The position numbers were made by a program, and so were the translations under genes. This document shows, in pieces, positions 7,759-14,302 of a DNA stretch of 20,428 bases (positions are counted from its first letter, which is position 1; every line of letters begins with the position of its first letter). Source of the stretch: an uncultured Eubacteriales bacterium (GTDB lineage Bacteria; Bacillota; Clostridia; Oscillospirales; Oscillospiraceae); assembly GCA_900548795.1 (NCBI GenBank), contig URLT01000027.1, forward strand, positions 1-20,428. Direction: 5' to 3'. The notes beneath the pieces are model-generated. The model was not told where the DNA came from. It ran no database searches and saw only the letters and a program-made list of their open reading frames with translations.

Positions 7759-8601
7759 ATGAGTGATTGCATTATCCAAATCAGCCGGGACAATTCTTTT
7801 TACGGTTCTGGCCTGATCGTCGGCGTTGCATTGGATGGCTGTGATGTCGGCACGCTGAAAAACGGTGAAGAACTTCGAGCCGTGGCCGCTCCGGGCCAGC
7901 ACGAACTTTCTTTTTACCGGTATCGCCGTCTGGATAAAACCATATCCTTTACCATTGCCGAAGGGCAACAGAATGCGTTTTTTACCATCAAGATTAACGC
8001 CTCGAACCGCGTTGACGTTGTTGGCGGGCTAAAAACCAAAAAGCAGGCGAAACGCCCCAGCGGCTGCCTGACGGCTTTAATCGTATTCCTCTGTCTTTTC
8101 GTCTTTATTGGCGCGGCCTTTGCTTCCTGCGGATCGTCCTCCAAGCCGGAAAAGGTCGGAACCTCAGTTTCTTCTTCGCAGCAGCCGCCGCAGCAATCCG
8201 ATTCCGGGCCTGAAACATTTGGCGTTGGGGATCAGGTCGTTCTAGACGGCGTGGCGGTCACGTTGCTCAGTGTTACCGAGAATTCCGGCCAAAATTACGT
8301 CTCGCCGGATGATGGAAAGGTCTTTGTTCTGTGCGAATTCGAGATCGAAAACAATTCATCCCGCGATATTGCGTCCAGCACCATGCTTTCATTCGAAAGC
8401 TACATTGATGGCTATACAACCAGCCTCAGCCTCACCGCGATGATGAGTTCCGACGAGCCGCAGCTTGACGGCACAATTGCCGCCGGAAAGAAGATGAAGG
8501 GCGTTGTCGGATATGAAGCGCCGCAGGATTGGAGTGAGATCGAGATTCGATTCTCTCCAAGCTTCTGGGGTAGCGAAATCATTTTCGAGTATAAAAAATA
8601 A
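7759..8601 (+). CDS. Membrane-anchored DUF4352 protein, prophage moron
   Basis: 280 aa and the only credible plus-strand gene. Residues 1-90 form a beta-rich cytoplasmic-side domain (ALDGCDVGTLKNGEELRAVAAPGQHELSF), similar to PEGA-like modules. A basic stretch (KTKKQAKRPSG) precedes one transmembrane helix at 104-123. A Ser/Gln/Pro linker (125-153) follows, then a domain at 154-280 (FGVGDQVVLDGVAVTLLSVTE, DDGKVFVLCEFEIENNS, DWSEIEIRF) matching DUF4352, usually extracytoplasmic. Start: ATG 7759 with AGGAGG 9 nt upstream; an in-frame start at 7567 would overlap the tape measure and lacks this site. Own promoter and terminator, opposite strand and unrelated function mark it as a moron carried by the phage. 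Possible roles are envelope modification or superinfection exclusion (inference only). Confidence 0.85.
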   Translation: MSDCIIQISRDNSFYGSGLIVGVALDGCDVGTLKNGEELRAVAAPGQHELSFYRYRRLDKTISFTIAEGQQNAFFTIKINASNRVDVVGGLKTKKQAKRPSGCLTALIVFLCLFVFIGAAFASCGSSSKPEKVGTSVSSSQQPPQQSDSGPETFGVGDQVVLDGVAVTLLSVTENSGQNYVSPDDGKVFVLCEFEIENNSSRDIASSTMLSFESYIDGYTTSLSLTAMMSSDEPQLDGTIAAGKKMKGVVGYEAPQDWSEIEIRFSPSFWGSEIIFEYKK

Positions 8602-8613
8602 GTTTTTCCCGCT

Positions 8614-8643
8614 GCCGCCCCTTAACCGGGGCGGCTGTTTTTT
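8614..8643 (+). terminator. Intrinsic terminator of the moron
   Basis: An 8-bp perfect GC stem (GCCGCCCC at 8614-8621 with GGGGCGGC at 8628-8635), loop TTAACC, then TG and six T. It lies 12 nt after the plus-strand stop codon. The same bases encode the last residues and the stop of the minus-strand Gp15 gene, so the two genes converge on it. On the minus strand no T run follows the stem, so it should act mainly on the plus strand. Confidence 0.8.
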
Positions 8644-9206
8644 GTCCCGACGCCCCATACGGCAAGCAGGTCGGCTTCGGCCTCCGAATATGTTGTCTTC
8701 AGATCGACGATATCCCGGTTGCGCCGGTAGAAATCCCTCTCCTGTTTGTCGAGGCTCTTCCCTCTGGCCTTTTTATCGCGGATAGAAACCACCTGTGCAT
8801 ACAGGCAATCTCCGATTTCTTGATAGTACGCTAGAAACGAATACCAATGCAGGTATTCCAGCGCCCTGACCTCGCAGCCCGCGATTCGGTTGATAGGCGC
8901 AATATAGAGATCAAAGTCCTGCGCCCATGACATGATCTCTGGCTGCTTTCTCTTCTCTCGATTCTCCTGCCCGTGGTCGATGAAGCGGAAGCACTGGTTC
9001 AGGGCTTCCTGATAGTCGCTGACGGGCATTTCTTCGAAGTCGGGATAGAAGATGGTCAGCGCCGCTTCCGCCTTATCCCGCTCGTCCAGTTCCCTGTCTG
9101 TCAGGGCTACGAGGATATCGAGGATTGCGCGGTAATCAGATTGGATCGCGTATTCTGTTCCGTCGACCTCAACAGAGGTCGGCAGGGAATAGATCACTTT
9201 CCCCAT
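8622..9206 (-). CDS. Phage Gp15-family protein (tail assembly chaperone partner)
   Basis: 194 aa. The length and the features ALTIFYPDFEEMP, FDLYIAPINRIAGCEVRALEYLHWYSFLAYYQEIGDC, and a C-terminal charged helix match the Bacteriophage Gp15 family (PF06854), always encoded between the major tail/chaperone gene and the tape measure. By position it corresponds to the T part of the lambda G/GT pair, which keeps the tape measure soluble during tail assembly (established for lambda, inferred here). The start ATG 9204-9206 has no ribosome site and follows two consecutive in-frame stops of the previous gene (TGA TAG ATG), so initiation must rely on termination-reinitiation. The 3' end overlaps the moron terminator. 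Confidence 0.85.
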   Translation of the reverse strand: MGKVIYSLPTSVEVDGTEYAIQSDYRAILDILVALTDRELDERDKAEAALTIFYPDFEEMPVSDYQEALNQCFRFIDHGQENREKRKQPEIMSWAQDFDLYIAPINRIAGCEVRALEYLHWYSFLAYYQEIGDCLYAQVVSIRDKKARGKSLDKQERDFYRRNRDIVDLKTTYSEAEADLLAVWGVGTKNSRPG

Positions 9207-9266
9207 CTATCAATATATTTCGCGAACAGGGGGCCTGCGCGTTTTCCATCTATCTGTATATTTCGC
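9203..9266. repeat. 21-nt near-perfect direct repeat at the chaperone junction
   Basis: 9203-9223 and 9246-9266 agree at 19 of 21 bases (plus strand CCATCTATC, two variable bases, TATATTTCGC), 43 nt apart. The period is not a multiple of three. The left copy spans the stop of the tail chaperone and the start of Gp15; the right copy lies inside the chaperone gene and encodes AKYTDRW. Confidence 0.85.
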
Positions 9267-9656
9267 AATCCTCGGGTTGGTCTTCTTCTGCTCTGCCGCG
9301 AAGCTCGTGTCGATCTGATCGATCACGGCCAGCATGAGGTTGCACCATACTGGCAGGCCGTCGGCCAGCGCGTAGACGTTCATAGTGCCGAACAGGTCTG
9401 CGCAGACAGGCTTGGCAAACAGGCCGTCGATCATGTCCCGCATTTCCGCGTCGCGGCGGCGGGCAATGGCGAAAATCTCCTTCTTGTCCGCGCAGCGGTC
9501 AATCTCGGCCTTATACGCCTCCTGCTTCCCGTCCAGTTCGTCAAACGTGTTGAATATCTGTTCAACAAATGCGCTGTCGGTCGGGTTGAAGGAGACTTCC
9601 GCCGCGTCGTTCAGCTTGAACGATACGATACCGGTTTCAAATTTGATTTCAGGCAT
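9210..9656 (-). CDS. Tail assembly chaperone (gpG-like)
   Basis: 148 aa, MPEIKFETGIVSFKLNDAAEVSFNPTDSAFVEQIF... Position between major tail protein and Gp15, the acidic N-terminal beta part and the helical middle (FDELDGKQEAYKAEIDR, RDMIDGLFAKPVCADLFG) fit the G-like tail assembly chaperones of Firmicutes phages (I recall the label DUF6673). Ribosome site AAGGAGG stands 8 nt before ATG 9654-9656. The C-terminal tail ARIAKYTDRW-like to PPVREIY is unusual because the DNA encoding it contains one copy of a 21-nt near-repeat; see the finding on the junction. Role: binds the tape measure and delivers tail tube subunits (family knowledge). Confidence 0.75.
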   Translation of the reverse strand: MPEIKFETGIVSFKLNDAAEVSFNPTDSAFVEQIFNTFDELDGKQEAYKAEIDRCADKKEIFAIARRRDAEMRDMIDGLFAKPVCADLFGTMNVYALADGLPVWCNLMLAVIDQIDTSFAAEQKKTNPRIAKYTDRWKTRRPPVREIY

Positions 9657-9669
9657 TTATGCAGCCTCC

Positions 9670-10203
9670 TTAATCCGAATCCGGCGTGAACGTGATGGTT
9701 CCATCCGAACCGCGCGCTGCGGTTCCTGTTGTCCTGTTTCCGCCGTATGTCACTTCAATGTCCGAAGCAAGAACGCCGCCGCCCTCGCCTCCGTCTGTCG
9801 TGACGAGCACCGCGCAGGCGTCATACTGCTCTGCAAACGACTTCCCTGCGGAGTCCTGCAGGTATGTGTGGATGATCAGGCATTTCTGATTTACCAGAGC
9901 GGCATGGTCCTTCTCCACGACTGCAAGATTGAGCAGATGGTTCATCACGTCGTCACCGCCTACAATCTCACTGCCGGAAAAGCTTTGTGTCATTTCTGGT
10001 GTCTGTGCGTTCGTGTACACGTGCCCCAGAATGTCCTTCTTCGTTTCCTGCCCCCAATCGTAGTTGATGGAGCTTTCCGTTACCTTGACGCCCATTGCCG
10101 ACCACTTTGCCGTGGTGCTGTCGCTGGTGTCCAGGGCGGTAATCAGCATTTCACGGACTGCGCTCTCGCCGGTTTTCGCCGCAATTGTGTATTTATTTGC
10201 CAT
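9670..10203 (-). CDS. Major tail (tube) protein
   Basis: 177 aa, MANKYTIAAKTGESAVREMLITALDTSDST... The order tail terminator, this gene, tail chaperones is diagnostic for the tube subunit. WGQETKKDILGHVYTNAQTPEMTQSFSG fits tail-tube proteins, where a long loop and a beta-barrel stack into hexameric rings. The ending VTYGGNRTTGTAARGSDGTITFTPDSD is a Gly/Thr-rich, possibly exposed tail. The gene starts two bases after the previous stop with GAGGTGA as ribosome site. No added Ig domain is seen at its C-terminus. It should be among the most abundant virion proteins. Confidence 0.82.
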   Translation of the reverse strand: MANKYTIAAKTGESAVREMLITALDTSDSTTAKWSAMGVKVTESSINYDWGQETKKDILGHVYTNAQTPEMTQSFSGSEIVGGDDVMNHLLNLAVVEKDHAALVNQKCLIIHTYLQDSAGKSFAEQYDACAVLVTTDGGEGGGVLASDIEVTYGGNRTTGTAARGSDGTITFTPDSD

Positions 10204-10205
10204 AG

Positions 10206-10661
10206 TTAAATCACCTCATATGTCAGTTTCATTAGAATTTGATGATCCTCTGTGCCGTCCTCATACCGGGCGAACAGGGCCGAGCGGCTGACAGCTTCCA
10301 TGCGCCGGACGCGCATCCCGTCGCCCAAATCCGGCGGGTTCTGCATGGCCCAATCCCCGAAGCGGTTGAGCATGGCGTCGCATTTCAGGCGCTTGTCATT
10401 GCTGTTTCCGGGCTTGATGCGGGCGATGATCTTGAATTGATATTCCGCCTCGTGCCCTCCGAGGATGAATTTTCGTGTGATGTACGCGCCCTGAATGGTG
10501 GACAGGGCCATACTCGCCGAGTCGGCGGCGAGGAATTCATAATTAATCGTTGCGGCAGGTATGTCGTCGTCCGAGAAGGAATTTGCCCAGATCATCATCT
10601 TTCGGGAGATATCCTGTTCTTCCTCCGCAGATACCAGCCTTTTTTGCTTTTCAGAGTCCAT
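10206..10661 (-). CDS. Tail terminator / Minor_capsid_3-like protein
   Basis: 151 aa. It begins with a charged helix (MDSEKQKRLVSAEEEQDISRKMMIWANSF), continues IPAATINYEFLAADSASMALSTIQGAYITRKFILGG, and ends RYEDGTEDHQILMKLTYEVI. Its place as the last neck gene before the tube protein, and the mixed alpha/beta layout, fit tail terminators annotated as Minor_capsid_3 (PF12691) in this phage type. It would cap the finished tail and contact the head connector. The ATG 10659-10661 lies 11 nt inside the previous gene, with AAGGCGGTG before it. Confidence 0.68.
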   Translation of the reverse strand: MDSEKQKRLVSAEEEQDISRKMMIWANSFSDDDIPAATINYEFLAADSASMALSTIQGAYITRKFILGGHEAEYQFKIIARIKPGNSNDKRLKCDAMLNRFGDWAMQNPPDLGDGMRVRRMEAVSRSALFARYEDGTEDHQILMKLTYEVI

Positions 10662-11061
10662 TCTTCACCGCCTTATCCGCTACACGGATCCATTTGTCGA
10701 GGTTTTCGGCCTTTGAAGCCTCAAACCAATGTGATTGCGCCTGATTGTGTCCTGACGTGTTGAACACAAGATTTTTGTCGGTCAGTACCTTTGTCCCGCC
10801 TTTCGGCGCGTAAGTGCTGCCGGTCTCCGGATCTACCATGACTTTCCCGTAATACAGAAACCGTGCATACGGCCCCGGATAGATGATCGCATTACCAACC
10901 ACCTGCGTTCTCTGGTCGAGAGAACCAGTCAGGAATGGCACATACGGGGCTGTGTCCTTTCTTGCCTGAAGTGCGACAATATGCTCCGCTTTGGTACACG
11001 CCTGCGCGATTGCCTCATGCAATTCATCAAAGCCGTCTGCCTTTACGCTGAATTTCAGCAT
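10651..11061 (-). CDS. Minor capsid / neck protein, Minor_capsid_2 family
   Basis: 136 aa. The pattern of an N-terminal helix, then ARKDTAPYVPFLTGSLDQRT, IIYPGPYARFLYYGKVMVDPETGSTYAPKGG and HWFEASKAENLDKWIRVADKAVK is a strong match to Minor_capsid_2 (PF11114), the HK97 gp10-like tail-completion family. PYVP..TGSL and YARFLYYGK are its characteristic motifs. In the virion it should be part of the neck between connector and tail terminator. The ATG 11059-11061 follows the previous stop (TAATATG) with GGAGGGG 7 nt upstream. Confidence 0.85.
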   Translation of the reverse strand: MLKFSVKADGFDELHEAIAQACTKAEHIVALQARKDTAPYVPFLTGSLDQRTQVVGNAIIYPGPYARFLYYGKVMVDPETGSTYAPKGGTKVLTDKNLVFNTSGHNQAQSHWFEASKAENLDKWIRVADKAVKNGL

Positions 11062-11062
11062 A

Positions 11063-11524
11063 TTAGGCCCCTCCGACTTCGAAGTGTCTCATGTCCTGGC
11101 TTCCAAAGTCCTTCATATCGACCTTTGTGACCTTGTAAACGTCGTCATAGAGCATTTCAAGCGCCTGCTCGGTCTTGTCCGGCTCCACGACTTCACCCTT
11201 GATAAAGAATGTCGTTCCGCCGTTGCCGTCCGTGGAGAGCGTCCAGATTCCGCTTTTATCAGTTGCACGCCAGAATTCTTGCGGGCCGACGTAGCGCTTT
11301 TCTGCGCCCGTCACGCCGTCTACAGCAACCGTAGAGAACGGAATGTACAGATTCACCGCATCCGCGCCCTCAAGCCCGCTCTGGCGGACATTGGCCGCCT
11401 TGGAGGCTTCCAGCAGAACGCCGCGCAGGACGGTGATGTAGGTTTTCTCCACGTCCTTGAATGTCGCCGGGTCTGTCTCCTGCGAGACGTTGTAGATGGT
11501 TACGGTGTGGGGGAACATGGACAC
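11063..11524 (-). CDS. Head closure / Minor_capsid_1-like protein
   Basis: 153 aa. FPHTVTIYNVSQETDPATF, ITVLRGVLLEASKAANVRQSGLEGADAVNLYIPF and the later YVGPQEFWRATDKSGIWTL, then DDVYKVTKVDMKDFGSQDMRHFEVGG match Minor_capsid_1 (PF10665), which sits between the connector and the Minor_capsid_2 gene in related phages. It acts as a head-closure or stopper ring component by position. The GTG at 11522-11524 is 8 nt after AGGGGG, a better distance than ATG 11518 (14 nt), so GTG is chosen; the two differ only by two residues. The gene overlaps the end of the connector gene by 25 nt. Confidence 0.8.
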   Translation of the reverse strand: MSMFPHTVTIYNVSQETDPATFKDVEKTYITVLRGVLLEASKAANVRQSGLEGADAVNLYIPFSTVAVDGVTGAEKRYVGPQEFWRATDKSGIWTLSTDGNGGTTFFIKGEVVEPDKTEQALEMLYDDVYKVTKVDMKDFGSQDMRHFEVGGA

Positions 11525-11916
11525 GGCCCATACCCCCTCGCTTTGAGTAATCCGGTCGGCCCGAGGTACGCCAGCACGATCTCACGGCGGCGCGTCTCTG
11601 TCCGCTGTATATCTGCCTGGGACAGATTTCGTGAACCAAAGCTTCGCGACCAGCCGCCGACCGTCTCGCTTGATACGGGCCTGTCGGTCGTGTAGACGAG
11701 ACTGTCCAGCTTCCCAGCGTCCTGCTCCAGCTCGGCCAGCGCACAGACGCAGTTCTGGACGGCTTCGAGCTTGTCCCCGGCGGCGGAGCGCGCGCGGCTC
11801 ATGGTGATGTGGTCGACGTAAGCCGATGCCTTGCGGGCGAGGCCGCAAAATTGCTCTTCATCCAGCGCCGTCCCGCGGTACACAGTCGCGTAATACTCAT
11901 AATCAGCGTAGATCAT
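11500..11916 (-). CDS. Head-tail connector (gp6/gp15-like adaptor)
   Basis: 138 aa, mostly helical: MIYADYEYYATVYRGTALDEEQF, GLARKASAYVDHITMSRA, then EAVQNCVCALAELEQDAGKL, and ETRRREIVLAYLGPTGLLKARGY. This is the pattern of gp6/gp15-type connectors (also YqbG-like), which form the dodecameric ring under the portal. It is the first gene after the major capsid protein, the standard place. AAGGAGG lies 7 nt before ATG 11914-11916. Conserved-type features include the central VSSETVGGWSRSF segment, common in these adaptors. The C-terminus is Cys/Pro-rich (GPCPCSPTP) and overlaps the next gene in another frame. Confidence 0.8.
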   Translation of the reverse strand: MIYADYEYYATVYRGTALDEEQFCGLARKASAYVDHITMSRARSAAGDKLEAVQNCVCALAELEQDAGKLDSLVYTTDRPVSSETVGGWSRSFGSRNLSQADIQRTETRRREIVLAYLGPTGLLKARGYGPCPCSPTP

Positions 11917-11936
11917 GCTGCGCCCTCCTTCCGGTC

Positions 11937-11969
11937 AGCCTCCGCGCCCGTCATGCAGGCGCGGAGGCT
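11937..11969 (-). other. Intergenic hairpin after the major capsid gene
   Basis: A 12-bp perfect stem (AGCCTCCGCGCC-type arms at 11937-11948 and 11958-11969) with a 9-nt loop lies between the capsid stop and the connector ribosome site. There is no T run on the minus strand, so it is not a classical terminator. It more probably stabilises or processes the capsid mRNA or reduces downstream transcription, giving more capsid than connector protein (inference). Confidence 0.6.
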
Positions 11970-11974
11970 CGATT

Positions 11975-13012
11975 TTACTTGCTGACGTCCGCGCCGATGA
12001 ACAGGCCGTAAGGATCGGGCACGACCGGGATAAACAGGCCGCTTGCCTTTGTCCAGGTGGTCTTCGGGTCAGGCGTTTCCCACTGGGTGATCGTGATATA
12101 CTGCTGTGCACTCTTGTCGGTGTACGGGCCATAGCCCTTTTCTTCCGGCGTCACGCCCCACAGGCCAACGCCGAAGGAATTGGCCGTACCATTGGACAGG
12201 AATGCAACCTTGTCCTCTGGGAAGAAGCGATACGTCTTTTCCGCGCCGTTTGCGGACTGCGCCTTATAGCGCTGGTCGTTGGTCGTGATCTGGCCGAAGC
12301 CGAACAGCTCGGTAAAGAGGCTGCGCAGTTTCTCGGTGGTGACATATGTACCAGCGCCGACCGTGCCGTACACGAGGGTCTGAATGCCCTTGTTGGACGC
12401 GAGCTTACGCAGGATCTTCGTACCTACTACCATTTCGCTCAGCGCGTGGCCGGATGCCGCCGCCTGATCTGCGATGGCCTGAAGCTGGCCGATGATATCA
12501 GCGTCTGCGCCGAAGTCGATCTTGAAGCCGGTGTTTGCGGACGGAACGCCGTAATCGACGGTCATGTTGAGATTGTTTTCCTTGATGGTCATCTTGCCGG
12601 TCGCGATAACTTCCATTTTCGCGACCTCGGTTCTGACCTTGACCGCATCGGCCATCAGGCGCATATCGTCGAAGACGTAGCTCACAATGGCGTTGTCAGC
12701 GTATACGCCGTTTTCGTTGAGCAGCTGCACCCGCTCGGACTGGTTGATCTTGCGCTTGATAAACAGCTTCTCAACCTCTGTCTTTTCGAGCGCGGGGCGC
12801 GTGGCGATCTCGGCCTCGGTGTCAAAGGCGTGGACGGTCGCCATCGTGGGGATCTGTGCGCCGTTTGCGAGGCGCAGGTACTCGGCCTTGAGGCTTTCGG
12901 TCTTCTGGTCCGGGAACAGCCGGTCGCCGAGGTACGCCGGGCGTGCGACGGAAATGTTCTGCGAGAAATCCAGACGGTCAGCGTCGGAAATCAGTTCAAG
13001 AATGTCAGGCAT
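11975..13012 (-). CDS. Major capsid protein (lambda gpE family)
   Basis: 345 aa. MPDILELISDADRLDFSQNISVARPAYLGDRLFPDQK..., EYLRLANGAQIPTMATVHAFDTEAEIATRP, then KTEVEKLFIKRKINQSERVQLL and GKMTIKENNLNMTVDYGVP match the phage major capsid protein E family (PF03864), HK97 fold. Length is as expected (about 340). It forms the icosahedral shell on the GP20 scaffold, later joined by the decoration protein encoded just upstream. GGAGG with an 8-nt spacing precedes ATG 13010-13012. No propeptide or protease gene is seen nearby, which fits gpE-type phages that rely on scaffold exit, although a protease outside the window cannot be excluded. Confidence 0.92.
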   Translation of the reverse strand: MPDILELISDADRLDFSQNISVARPAYLGDRLFPDQKTESLKAEYLRLANGAQIPTMATVHAFDTEAEIATRPALEKTEVEKLFIKRKINQSERVQLLNENGVYADNAIVSYVFDDMRLMADAVKVRTEVAKMEVIATGKMTIKENNLNMTVDYGVPSANTGFKIDFGADADIIGQLQAIADQAAASGHALSEMVVGTKILRKLASNKGIQTLVYGTVGAGTYVTTEKLRSLFTELFGFGQITTNDQRYKAQSANGAEKTYRFFPEDKVAFLSNGTANSFGVGLWGVTPEEKGYGPYTDKSAQQYITITQWETPDPKTTWTKASGLFIPVVPDPYGLFIGADVSK

Positions 13013-13030
13013 GGTGTTTTTCCTCCTTCT

Positions 13031-13585
13031 TTAGGGTGTAGTCCACACGGGGTACAGGGTCACATTGCCGGTCATTTCGACCTTGGAAACAGCTTCGCCG
13101 CCCTTAGACGTGCTCCAGCCGGTCTGGGTGTTGCCGCTCTTGGTCAGCGGATATTCGGTCGAGACGTCGGCATAGGAGCCCTCTGTGTAGACGTTCTCGT
13201 CGACGGGCGGCGTGCCGCTGCCGTCGTTTTTGTCGTAGGTCACGGTATAGCCGCGCGTGATCTCCGGCGCGTCAACAAATGTGAAGCCCTTGCCGGACAG
13301 CGCGGTCTTTGCTGCGGAGGCCAGCGACAGGCGGTCTGCCAGCACACGGCCCGCGACCATCACGGAGCCGGGCATATTGCCGTCCGTCACATCGATATCC
13401 TCAAACACGATGCCGACGGCGTTCGAGTTGTCGGACGGGAACGGCGTACCGGCCTTTACGATCTTGTACTTGCCGTCCTGCACGCCCATCGACGCGGGGA
13501 TTTCACGGGTTTTCAGGACGAGGCCGACTTCGCTTTCGAGGAAATTCGGCCTGACTTCTGCTTTTGTGTTTACAACGATAGACAT
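13031..13585 (-). CDS. Head decoration protein with C-terminal InlB-type (Flg_new) repeat
   Basis: 184 aa in two parts. Residues 1-108 (VVNTKAEVRPNFLESEVGLVL, DGKYKIVKAGTPFPSDNSNAVGIVFEDIDVTDG, VMVAGRVLADRLSLASAAKTAL) resemble lambda gpD-like head decoration proteins in content and in position between scaffold and capsid. Residues 111-182 (RGYTVTYDKNDGSGTPP, YTEGSYADVS, LTKSGNTQTGWSTSKGG, TGNVTLYPVW) are a clear InlB B-repeat / Flg_new module (PF09479), a small beta-grasp fold frequent in Gram-positive surface proteins. The module is at the very C-terminus, where it would be displayed on the capsid. AAGGAG precedes ATG 13583-13585. Function of the display is unknown; binding to mucus or cell surface is an inference. 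Confidence 0.8.
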   Translation of the reverse strand: MSIVVNTKAEVRPNFLESEVGLVLKTREIPASMGVQDGKYKIVKAGTPFPSDNSNAVGIVFEDIDVTDGNMPGSVMVAGRVLADRLSLASAAKTALSGKGFTFVDAPEITRGYTVTYDKNDGSGTPPVDENVYTEGSYADVSTEYPLTKSGNTQTGWSTSKGGEAVSKVEMTGNVTLYPVWTTP

Positions 13586-13593
13586 TTTTCAAA

Positions 13594-14184
13594 TCACTCC
13601 TTGTTTGGTGTCTGCGCAAACTGCGCGTTGAACTGCTGCGCGTACATTGCGCCCTTGCTTTTTGCCGCCGGTGCGCCGCCCTGGCCGACGGGCTTGACGA
13701 ATGTGGGCGTGGGCTTATCTGCCTGAAACGCAGTCGGATCTGCTTCGAGCTGAGCCTTGTGCCACTCGTCGAAGCCGGTCAGCTCGCCGTCTTTCAGTTC
13801 AAGGTGTTTCTCCTTGAGGTCTGCAAGGTAAGCTTTCTCGGCGGCTTTGGAAGAGAACTTGACGCCCTTGGCCGTAATCGCGCGGTTCATGGCGTCGGCG
13901 TAGTCCCGGCTTGCCAGCTGCGCCTTGTAATCTTCGGTTTCCTTGGTGTACCGGCCCTGAAGGTCTTCGAGCTGCTTGCGGACGCTCTCAGTGTCCCCGC
14001 TGGACTTCCGCAGGTCTTCGATGTCCTTGTTGCGGTCGGCCAGTTGCTTTTCCACGGCCTCTTTGTCCGCCTTTGCGTCCTCTGCGGCCTTTTTGTGCTT
14101 CTCAATGTCCTTGCCGTTCATGGCAAAAACCTTGTCCGCCTGCTCTTCTGTCAGGCCAATGCTCAGCAATTCTTCTTTTTTCAT
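13594..14184 (-). CDS. Phage scaffolding protein, minor structural GP20 family
   Basis: 196 aa. MKKEELLSIGLTEEQADKVFAMNG is the signature opening of GP20 (PF06810). Residues about 25-95 form a long charged coiled coil (KAAEDAKADKEAVEKQLADRNKDIEDLRK), then a folded helical part (AMNRAITAKGVKFSSKAAEKAYLADLKEKHLEL) and a flexible Pro/Gly/Ala tail. Scaffold proteins direct capsid shell assembly and leave before DNA packaging. AAGGAG is 5 nt before ATG 14182-14184. The gene is first in the capsid operon after a terminator, and its 5' leader can fold into a multi-helix RNA whose closing stem ends next to the ribosome site, suggesting control of the capsid operon at RNA level. Confidence 0.9.
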   Translation of the reverse strand: MKKEELLSIGLTEEQADKVFAMNGKDIEKHKKAAEDAKADKEAVEKQLADRNKDIEDLRKSSGDTESVRKQLEDLQGRYTKETEDYKAQLASRDYADAMNRAITAKGVKFSSKAAEKAYLADLKEKHLELKDGELTGFDEWHKAQLEADPTAFQADKPTPTFVKPVGQGGAPAAKSKGAMYAQQFNAQFAQTPNKE

Positions 14185-14189
14185 GGTTT

Positions 14190-14290
14190 CTCCTTACGGG
14201 ATAGGCTTTTTAGGTCGTCGCCATGACCTCCCGCCTGCACTTTTAGGCTTGCAGATAGCCAATTTTTTGTATAAATCCCGCTCATGCGGT
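14190..14290 (-). ncRNA. Structured leader RNA upstream of the GP20 scaffold gene (GP20-motif candidate)
   Basis: Between the terminator and the scaffold start, the minus strand can form a closing stem CGGGAT/ATCCCG (14275-14280 with 14197-14202), enclosing hairpins CTGCA/TGCAG (14250-14254 with 14235-14239) and GGTC/GACC (14225-14228 with 14213-14216). The 3' side of the closing stem abuts the AAGGAG ribosome site. Comparative studies have described GP20-a and GP20-b RNA motifs upstream of GP20 scaffold genes in Clostridia phages; I recall the names but could not compare the covariation model. A competing CCGC/GCGG hairpin at 14278-14289 could act as a switch. Confidence 0.5.
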
Positions 14291-14302
14291 TTTTACCGAA
14301 AC

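Noticed and set aside
11915..13726. A 603-codon open frame on the plus strand
   Set aside because: It is the antisense of the capsid, decoration and scaffold genes, has Arg/His/Gly-rich content and no ribosome site, and would overlap well-supported family matches.
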